Assembly (NCBI GenBank): GCA_020051025.1
Contig: JAGVJS010000106.1
Span: 1-10,031, forward strand
From: Sphingobium sp.
Lineage (GTDB): Bacteria > Pseudomonadota > Alphaproteobacteria > Sphingomonadales > Sphingomonadaceae
DNA: 10,031 bases
Direction: 5' to 3'
Shown: piece after piece, positions 4,936 through 10,031 of the stretch
Layout of the letters: each line of letters begins with the position of its first letter
How positions within the stretch are numbered: position 1 is the stretch's first letter
Notes under the pieces: model-generated
The model's input: the letters and a program-made list of their open reading frames with translations, nothing else
Told to the model about the DNA's origin: nothing
Databases searched by the model: none
Position numbers and translations under genes: made by a program

Positions 4936-7536
4936 CTAGTCCAGACTCTTGCCCGCCTGCTCCGTCACATCCTTGGAAAGACCGGGCTGGGCCAGGATGC
5001 GTTGCAGTTCCGCGCGCATCAGGGCGGCGCGGCCTTCCTCGAAGCGTTTCCAGCGGCCCAAAGGGGGCACCAGGCGGGCGGCCGTCTGTGGGTTGAGCTT
5101 GTCGAGCGCGATGATGCAGTCGGCCAGCAGGCGATAGCCCTTGCCCGATGCGTGATGGAAGGCCCACTGATTGCCCGCAAAGGCACCGAACAGCGACCGC
5201 ACCCGGTTGGGATTGGCCAGGGTGAAGTCCTTATGCTCGCCCAGCTGCGCGACCAGTTCGACGGTGTCGGGATGGAAGGCGAAGGCCTGCGTCTGGAACC
5301 ATTTGTCCAGCGTCAGGGCGTCGTCACGATAGCGATTGTAGAAGATGTCGAGCGCGGCTTCCCGCTCCGCACTGCTGCCATTGGCCAGCGTGCCGAGCGC
5401 GGCCTGGCGCTCAGTCATGTTATCCGCGGCGTCGAACTGGGCGAAGGCCATGGCGGGGCCATCCGTTGCGCCAGAGGCTACCAGATAATGGAGGGCCACA
5501 TTACGCAGCTTGCGCGCGCCCTTGGCGGAGGGTGACAGGGCAAAGGCGTTGGCCTTCGTCTTCGCATGGATGTCACGCCATAGCAGCCCCAGCGCTGCGC
5601 CGATCTTCTGTTGCAGGGCATCGCGCGCGGCATGGATCGCATCGGGATCGACGACACGCATCTGGTCGCCCAGATAGGCCTCGCTCGGCAGGCGGATCGC
5701 TTCGGCAATGAAGGCGGGATCGAGCGCTGTATCGGTAATGGTATTGCGCACCGCCTCGATGACCGGTGCATCGTCCACGGCCTGCCCGGCGATGCGGCCG
5801 ACCAGCACATTGACCATCAGCTGCTGCATCGCCTCATAGCGGGCGAAGGGATCGTCGTCATGGGCCGACAGGAAGGCGAGATCGGTCTGACTACGATTGG
5901 TTTCCACGATCACCGGGGCGGAGAAGCCGCGGTTGATGGACAGGACCGGGGTGCTGGGGAAGCCTGTGAAGGTGAAACTCTGCTTCGCTTGCGTCAGCAT
6001 CAACAGCTCGTCGCCGCCATGGGTGCCGGTCGCGGGATCGAACAAAGCCGTACGCAGCGGGATCGCCATGACCTGCTTGTCGCTCTGGCCCGGCGTGGGC
6101 GGCATGCTCTGCTCCAGCGTCAGTTCGACGCTCTGGCTGACGGGATCATGGCTGAGAAGCGCGCGGACATGCGGCGTGCCGGCTTGTTCATACCAGCGGC
6201 GGAACTGGCTGAGGTCGATGGCCCCGCCCTCCTCCATCGCCAGCACGAAATCTTCGCAGGTGGCGGCTTCCCCGTCATGACGGTCGAAATAAAGGTCGGT
6301 GCCGGCGCGGAACCGTTCCGGCCCCATCATCAGCGCCATCATGCGGATCAGCTCGGCACCCTTGTTGTAGATGGTCGCCGTGTAGAAGTTACTGATTTCC
6401 ATGTAGGATTCTGGGCGCACCGGATGGGCGAGCGGGCCGCTATCCTCCTGAAACTGGCCAGCGCGCAGGATGCGGACATCCTCGATCCGCTTCACTGCAT
6501 GGCTGCCCATGTCGGCAGAGAAATTCTGGTCGCGGAAGACGGTGAAGCCTTCCTTCAGGCTCAGCTGGAACCAGTCGCGGCAGGTGACGCGGTTGCCCGA
6601 CCAGTTGTGGAAATATTCATGCGCGACCACCCCTTCCACGCCGTCATAATCGATGTCGGTCGCTGTTTCGGGGTCGGCCAATATGTAGCGCGAATTGAAG
6701 ATGTTGAGGCCTTTATTCTCCATCGCGCCGAAATTGAAATCGGCGACGGCGACGATGTTGAACACATCCAGATCATATTCGCGGCCATAGATGCGCTCGT
6801 CCCAGGCCATGCTGTTCTTGAGCGCCTGCATCGCATGGTCGGTACGCGGCAGGTCGGCGTCCTTGACCCAGATGCCGAGCGCGACCTCCCGCCCGCTCAT
6901 CGTCACGAAACGGTCGGCGTTGCAGGCGAGGTCGCCGGCGACCAGCGCGAAGAGATAGCAGGGTTTGGGGAAAGGATCGTTCCAGCGCGCCCAATGACGG
7001 CCTTCGGGCAGGTCGCCCTGCTCCATCGGATCGCCATTGGCGAGGAGCACCGGAAAGCGGGCCTTGTCCGCTTCCATGCGCACTTCGTAGCGGGAGAGCA
7101 CATCGGGCCGGTCGGGGAAGAAGGTGATGCGGCGGAAGCCTTCTTCCTCGCACTGGGTGCAGAGCAGGCCGCCGCTGGCATAAAGGCCCATCAGCTTGCT
7201 GTTGCCCTCCGGCGCCAGCTCCACCAGCGTCTCGACCTTGTGGGCGGCGTCAGGTAGCGGGACGATGAGCGCGCCGGCCTCCAGATGCCATTCCTCCTGC
7301 GTCAGCTGGCGGCCATCGACGCAGACCGCGAGCGGGACGATGCCGTCACCATCCAGCCGCAGCGGCCGGTCATGATCGCCGTTGCGCGTGACCGAAAGCG
7401 CCGTGCGAACAATCGTGCGGGCGGGATCCAGATCGAAATCGAGCGCGATGTCGGGGACCAGCCAGTCCGGCGGACGATAGTCCTGACGACGGATGATCGC
7501 GGGCGCTGCGGCGTTGGTGGAAAGGATGTCGGCCAT
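4936..7536 (-). CDS. pepN: Aminopeptidase N (M1 family zinc metallopeptidase)
   Basis: An 866-residue cytosolic peptidase, close to the 870 residues of E. coli PepN. It removes N-terminal residues from peptides late in protein turnover. The exopeptidase motif GAMEN is at 270-274, within NFGAMENKGLNIFNSRYIL. The zinc site is HEYFH (306-310), with the third ligand E329 exactly in the HEXXH-X18-E arrangement, inside SLKEGFTVFRDQNF. Y390 in IYNKGAELIRMM corresponds to the transition-state tyrosine. The N-terminal beta domain (about 1-190), catalytic domain (about 191-430), Ig-like domain (about 440-540) and helical C-terminal domain (to 866) all appear present and unbroken. There is no signal peptide. 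ATG 7536 follows only a G-rich stretch, a weak ribosome site. It lies 108 bp downstream of parB in the same direction and converges with the mla-type operon. Confidence 0.97.
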   Translation of the reverse strand: MADILSTNAAAPAIIRRQDYRPPDWLVPDIALDFDLDPARTIVRTALSVTRNGDHDRPLRLDGDGIVPLAVCVDGRQLTQEEWHLEAGALIVPLPDAAHKVETLVELAPEGNSKLMGLYASGGLLCTQCEEEGFRRITFFPDRPDVLSRYEVRMEADKARFPVLLANGDPMEQGDLPEGRHWARWNDPFPKPCYLFALVAGDLACNADRFVTMSGREVALGIWVKDADLPRTDHAMQALKNSMAWDERIYGREYDLDVFNIVAVADFNFGAMENKGLNIFNSRYILADPETATDIDYDGVEGVVAHEYFHNWSGNRVTCRDWFQLSLKEGFTVFRDQNFSADMGSHAVKRIEDVRILRAGQFQEDSGPLAHPVRPESYMEISNFYTATIYNKGAELIRMMALMMGPERFRAGTDLYFDRHDGEAATCEDFVLAMEEGGAIDLSQFRRWYEQAGTPHVRALLSHDPVSQSVELTLEQSMPPTPGQSDKQVMAIPLRTALFDPATGTHGGDELLMLTQAKQSFTFTGFPSTPVLSINRGFSAPVIVETNRSQTDLAFLSAHDDDPFARYEAMQQLMVNVLVGRIAGQAVDDAPVIEAVRNTITDTALDPAFIAEAIRLPSEAYLGDQMRVVDPDAIHAARDALQQKIGAALGLLWRDIHAKTKANAFALSPSAKGARKLRNVALHYLVASGATDGPAMAFAQFDAADNMTERQAALGTLANGSSAEREAALDIFYNRYRDDALTLDKWFQTQAFAFHPDTVELVAQLGEHKDFTLANPNRVRSLFGAFAGNQWAFHHASGKGYRLLADCIIALDKLNPQTAARLVPPLGRWKRFEEGRAALMRAELQRILAQPGLSKDVTEQAGKSLD

Positions 7537-7587
7537 GCCCCCAAGCTAGGGAGCAAGGGGGGAAAAGACCAGTGGGTAGTTATGGCC

Positions 7588-7610
7588 GGCGGGTTCCTAA
7601 AAACCCCGCC
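7588..7610 (-). other. Hairpin between parB and pepN, possible attenuator or weak terminator
   Basis: GGCGGGTT (7588-7595) can pair with AA-CCCGCC (7602-7610, one bulged C), an 8-bp stem with a 6-nt loop. Read on the - strand it lies 34 nt after the parB stop and about 50 nt before the pepN start. No T-run follows it in that direction, so a standard intrinsic terminator is not supported. The remaining 7537-7644 shows no clear promoter. Confidence 0.35.
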
Positions 7611-7644
7611 CGCGTGCAATCATGTCGGCTTGGATCGCCAATCT

Positions 7645-8580
7645 CTATATGCGTTCGCCCGACAGACGCTGGCACAGCATGTCCAACTGGTCGAGATTGG
7701 AATAGCGCAGCGACAGATGGCCGCCGGCCGATCCGCCCTCATGGGCGATCTCAACCCGCAGGCCCAATATGTCGGCCAGATGCTGTTCCAGCGCGGCAAT
7801 GTCGGGGTCTTTGTCGCCGCCGGGGCCGACGCTACCGCTGCGCTTCGCCGCCGGCGCCTCCACACCGGTCTTGACGCGGCGGACCATCTGTTCGGTGTCG
7901 CGCACCGACAGGCCCTTTGCCTCGACCTGACGCGCCAGCTTCTCGCAATCGGGCAGGCCGATCAGGGCGCGGGCATGGCCCATGCTGATCCGGCTTTCCA
8001 TCACCTGCTGCTGCACCGTCTTCGGCAATTCCAGCAGGCGCATCAGATTGGCGACATGGCTGCGCGACTTGCCGACAATGCGGCCCAGCGCCTCCTGGCT
8101 GTGATGGAATTCGGCAATTAGCTTGCGATAGGCTTCCGCCTCCTCGATCGGGTTGAGATCCTCGCGCTGGATATTTTCAATGAGCGCGATTTCGAGCGTT
8201 TCCTGCTCGTCGAAATCGCGGACAATCGCGGGGATGCGATGCAGTTGCGCCCGCTGCGACGCGCGCCAGCGGCGTTCGCCGGCGATGATCTGGAACCCGC
8301 CGCCATGGGGACGGACGATGATCGGCTGGATCACGCCGCGCTTGGCAATGCTGTCGGCCAGTTCCTGCAACGCGCCATCGTCGAAATGGCGGCGCGGCTG
8401 TTCGGGGTGCGGCTGGATCAGCGCAACTTCGATGCTCTGCACCGTCTTGCCATTGGCGGGGGGATTGGTGGGGGCAACCGGCTCTTCGCGCGTGGCATCG
8501 CCCAGCAGGGCGGACAGGCCCCGGCCGAGGCCATGGGGACGCTTGGCAGTCTTGGGCTTATCAGTCGTTTCGTCGCTCAA
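7645..8580 (-). CDS. parB: Chromosome partitioning protein ParB
   Basis: A 311-residue DNA-binding CTPase that loads on parS, slides and spreads as a clamp, and recruits condensin and ParA for origin segregation. The N-terminal ParA-contact segment [13 protein letters not shown] is at 16-28. The CTP-binding ParB/Srx domain spans about 47-140, with GERRWRA (101-107) and ENIQRED (135-141). The helix-turn-helix that reads parS is at about 162-184 ([20 protein letters not shown]). A disordered linker (about 240-258) precedes the C-terminal dimerisation domain (259-311). The start is TTG at 8580: no ATG or GTG fits before residue 36, and a perfect AGGAGG lies 7 nt upstream. It overlaps the parA stop by 4 nt (TTGA), so the two are probably translationally coupled. 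Confidence 0.96.
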   Translation of the reverse strand: MSDETTDKPKTAKRPHGLGRGLSALLGDATREEPVAPTNPPANGKTVQSIEVALIQPHPEQPRRHFDDGALQELADSIAKRGVIQPIIVRPHGGGFQIIAGERRWRASQRAQLHRIPAIVRDFDEQETLEIALIENIQREDLNPIEEAEAYRKLIAEFHHSQEALGRIVGKSRSHVANLMRLLELPKTVQQQVMESRISMGHARALIGLPDCEKLARQVEAKGLSVRDTEQMVRRVKTGVEAPAAKRSGSVGPGGDKDPDIAALEQHLADILGLRVEIAHEGGSAGGHLSLRYSNLDQLDMLCQRLSGERI

Positions 8581-9359
8581 GCGGCAACCTCCTGTCGGGG
8601 CAGGCGCGCGATCAGTTCACGCGCCAGACGCATATAGGCTTCCGATCCCGAACAGCGGAAGTCGTAGATAAGGGCAGGCACGCCATGGCTGGGTGCTTCG
8701 GACAGGCGCACATTGCGCGGAATGACGGTCGAGAAGACGAGGTCGCCAAGGCAGGCACGCACATCGTCCGCCACCTGATCAGTCAGGCGATTGCGGCGGT
8801 CATACATGGTGAGGGCCACGCCCATGATCGACAGACCGGGATTGAAGCGGCCGCGGATGCGTTCAACCGTCTGGAGGAGTTGCGACAGCCCCTCCAGCGC
8901 AAAAAATTCGCACTGCAACGGCACCAGCAGCGATTGCGCCGCGACCATGGCGTTGATCGTCAGCAGGCCGAGCGAGGGCGGGCAATCGATCAGGCAGATG
9001 TCCCAGCGGCCCGGCTGCGCTTCATCCAGCACACGGGCGAGCCGGTGGGTGCGTTCTTCATATTCGATCAGTTCAATCTCTGCGCCGGACAGATCCTGCG
9101 TCGCCGGGACGAGGTCCAGCTTGGGCACGCGGGTGGTGACGATGGTGTCGTCCAGCGCGCAATTGCCGACCAGCAGGTCATAGCTGGACTGGGCGCGTTC
9201 GGCCTGGCCAATGCCCAGACCTGTCGACGCATTGCCCTGCGGATCGAGGTCAACCAGCAACACCCGAAGCCCGGTAGCGGCCAGACCCGTCGCGAGGTTG
9301 ATCGCGGTCGTGGTTTTGCCCACTCCACCCTTCTGATTAGCGATGGCGATACGGATCAT
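8577..9359 (-). CDS. parA: Chromosome partitioning ATPase ParA
   Basis: A 260-residue ParA/Soj-type ATPase that binds the nucleoid as an ATP dimer and drives ParB-parS complexes apart. The deviant Walker A is KGGVGKTT (10-17), with the signature lysine K10. The Walker A' region is VDLDPQGN (36-43). Walker B is [10 protein letters not shown], with D125. The family segment [16 protein letters not shown] follows at about 147-162. The length is normal for chromosomal, non-plasmid ParA, and there is no N-terminal DNA-binding extension. ATG 9359 follows a GAAAGG ribosome site 6 nt upstream and overlaps the rsmG stop as ATGA. The gene order rsmG-parA-parB is typical of chromosomal par loci. Confidence 0.97.
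   Translation of the reverse strand: MIRIAIANQKGGVGKTTTAINLATGLAATGLRVLLVDLDPQGNASTGLGIGQAERAQSSYDLLVGNCALDDTIVTTRVPKLDLVPATQDLSGAEIELIEYEERTHRLARVLDEAQPGRWDICLIDCPPSLGLLTINAMVAAQSLLVPLQCEFFALEGLSQLLQTVERIRGRFNPGLSIMGVALTMYDRRNRLTDQVADDVRACLGDLVFSTVIPRNVRLSEAPSHGVPALIYDFRCSGSEAYMRLARELIARLPRQEVAA
8588..8593 (-). promoter_or_regulatory. Perfect Shine-Dalgarno that fixes the TTG start of parB
   Basis: CCTCCT on the + strand reads AGGAGG on the - strand, 7 nt before TTG at 8580. It lies within the last codons of parA. Such an ideal site compensates for a weak TTG codon and supports this start over any downstream alternative. Confidence 0.85.
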
Positions 9360-10000
9360 GGGCGACCTTTCTTCTTGCCAGCGGGTATGAGGCCCCGCGC
9401 GATGATCAGGGCGCTATCGGCGTCCGTTACGCTCGGTTCCACGTGAAACACACCTTGCCATGCCGGACGCGTCGCCTCCAGTTCATTTTGCGCATTTCGC
9501 CCTTTTGGTAGCACCCAGACGGTCTTTTTATCGGACAGGTGCAGCGCCGATGCGAGCAGTTTGGGCAAGGGCGCATAGGCGCGCGCGCTGATAACCGCGG
9601 CCTTGGTCGCGGGCACGGTTTCAACCCGGCCGCCAAAGACGCGGGCATTGCCGAGGCCGAGATCGGTGATGACGTCGTTCAGAAAGTCGATCCGCTTGCG
9701 GCGAGATTCGACCATCATCAGCGGCCGGTCGACCAGGCAAGCGATGACGATACCGGGCAGGCCAGCGCCCGATCCCAGGTCGATCCAGTCCCGTCCGTCA
9801 TCGTCGCCGGCATGATCGAGCAGCTGCGCGGAGTCGACAATGTGCCGCGCCCAGATATAGGGCTTGGTCGATTCGGCGATCAAATTCTGTTCGTCGGCCG
9901 CCGACAGCAGGATCGCGACATAGCGTTCCAGCAAGTCCCAGGTTTCACGTGAAACATCGAATTGCGCCTGTAGCCAGGCACGCGCTTCGTCTTCGGTCAC
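9356..10000 (-). CDS. rsmG: 16S rRNA (guanine527-N7)-methyltransferase RsmG (GidB)
   Basis: A 214-residue SAM-dependent methyltransferase that makes m7G527 in 16S rRNA; its loss is known to give low-level streptomycin resistance. The SAM-binding loop is [11 protein letters not shown] (74-84), preceded by [11 protein letters not shown] (51-61). The acidic end of the next strand ([13 protein letters not shown], 95-107) and [13 protein letters not shown] (137-149) follow, and VLPKG (163-167) lies near the end. The start is taken as GTG 10000: no other start precedes it in frame within the window, and it overlaps the stop of the preceding frame as GTGA. Two parS-type sites fall inside the coding sequence, at codons 15-20 (DVSRET) and 184-189 (VFHVEP), so part of its sequence probably serves chromosome segregation too. 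Confidence 0.96.
   Translation of the reverse strand: MTEDEARAWLQAQFDVSRETWDLLERYVAILLSAADEQNLIAESTKPYIWARHIVDSAQLLDHAGDDDGRDWIDLGSGAGLPGIVIACLVDRPLMMVESRRKRIDFLNDVITDLGLGNARVFGGRVETVPATKAAVISARAYAPLPKLLASALHLSDKKTVWVLPKGRNAQNELEATRPAWQGVFHVEPSVTDADSALIIARGLIPAGKKKGRP
9435..9450. promoter_or_regulatory. parS site in the 3' part of rsmG
   Basis: GGTTCCACGTGAAACA matches the parS consensus TGTTNCACGTGAAACA at all fixed positions but the first, keeping the central CACGTG. It lies within codons 184-189 of rsmG, next to parA and parB. It is 506 bp (site to site) from the second rsmG copy. Confidence 0.82.
9941..9956. promoter_or_regulatory. parS site in the 5' part of rsmG
   Basis: GGTTTCACGTGAAACA differs from the parS consensus only at its first base and contains the perfect 14-bp palindrome GTTTCACGTGAAAC (9942-9955). 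It encodes DVSRET at rsmG codons 15-20. The same peptide in RsmG of other bacteria likewise reflects an embedded parS. It is the best of the three sites and a likely primary ParB loading point. Confidence 0.92.
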
Positions 10001-10031
10001 GCGGCCACCCGGCGTACATGGACAAGGATGG
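9997..10031 (-). CDS. mnmG: Probable MnmG (GidA) C-terminal end, partial
   Basis: The last ten sense codons of a gene entering from the right, reading [10 protein letters not shown] then TGA at 9999-9997. The stop overlaps the rsmG GTG start as GTGA. The short tail with HVRR fits MnmG C-termini as I recall them, and mnmG-rsmG-parA-parB is a widespread order. MnmG is the FAD enzyme that, with MnmE, modifies U34 of certain tRNAs. Only some 30 bases are visible, so the identity rests mainly on gene order. Confidence 0.5.
   Translation of the reverse strand, partial: ILVHVRRVAA

Noticed and set aside
5611..7257. A 548-codon open frame on the + strand opposite pepN
   Set aside because: It lies fully antisense to an intact aminopeptidase N with all catalytic motifs. 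Its translation has no recognisable domain and is rich in H, R, G and A, as expected from GC-rich codon bias on the opposite strand.

Overview
The window is a gene-dense, GC-rich stretch of ordinary bacterial chromosome. It most resembles an alphaproteobacterium of the sphingomonad type (Sphingomonas, Sphingobium or a relative). That placement rests on codon use, the overlapping rsmG-parA-parB order, the protein sequences, and an intergenic inverted repeat of a kind I recall from sphingomonad genomes. It is inference, not a database result. No rRNA, tRNA, CRISPR array, transposase or prophage gene is visible.

Layout, left to right. (1) The C-terminal part of a ThiE-like thiamine phosphate synthase on the + strand (2-316). 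(2) An intergenic gap (317-470) almost filled by a 24-bp inverted repeat enclosing a second imperfect hairpin. (3) A HAD-IB family phosphatase with a hydrophobic segment on the - strand (471-1148). (4) Divergent from it, a tightly packed + strand operon (1247-4835) for an MCE/Mla-type lipid transporter: a STAS-MlaE permease fusion, an MlaF ATPase, a long MlaD with a single MCE domain, and a PqiC/YmbA-like lipoprotein, closed by a strong intrinsic terminator (4840-4879). (5) On the - strand, an M1 aminopeptidase N (4936-7536). (6) On the - strand, a cluster transcribed right to left, (mnmG end)-rsmG-parA-parB (10031-7645), in which every junction is a 4-nt stop/start overlap.

The mla-type genes build an inner-membrane ABC complex (permease, ATPase, periplasmic MCE subunit) plus an outer-membrane lipoprotein. 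Together they should move phospholipids between the two membranes. ParA and ParB are the chromosomal segregation ATPase and its CTP-dependent clamp, which loads at parS.

The most interesting signal is three sites matching the parS consensus TGTTNCACGTGAAACA. Two lie inside rsmG (9941-9956 and 9435-9450). One slightly degenerate site (4225-4240) overlaps the start codon and first codons of the transporter lipoprotein gene, about 5 kb away. They suggest that the window is part of the chromosome's centromere-like, probably origin-proximal region. I see no convincing evidence of a wholly new system. The hybrid Mla/Pqi composition of the transporter and the parS-coded start of its lipoprotein are the points worth following up.
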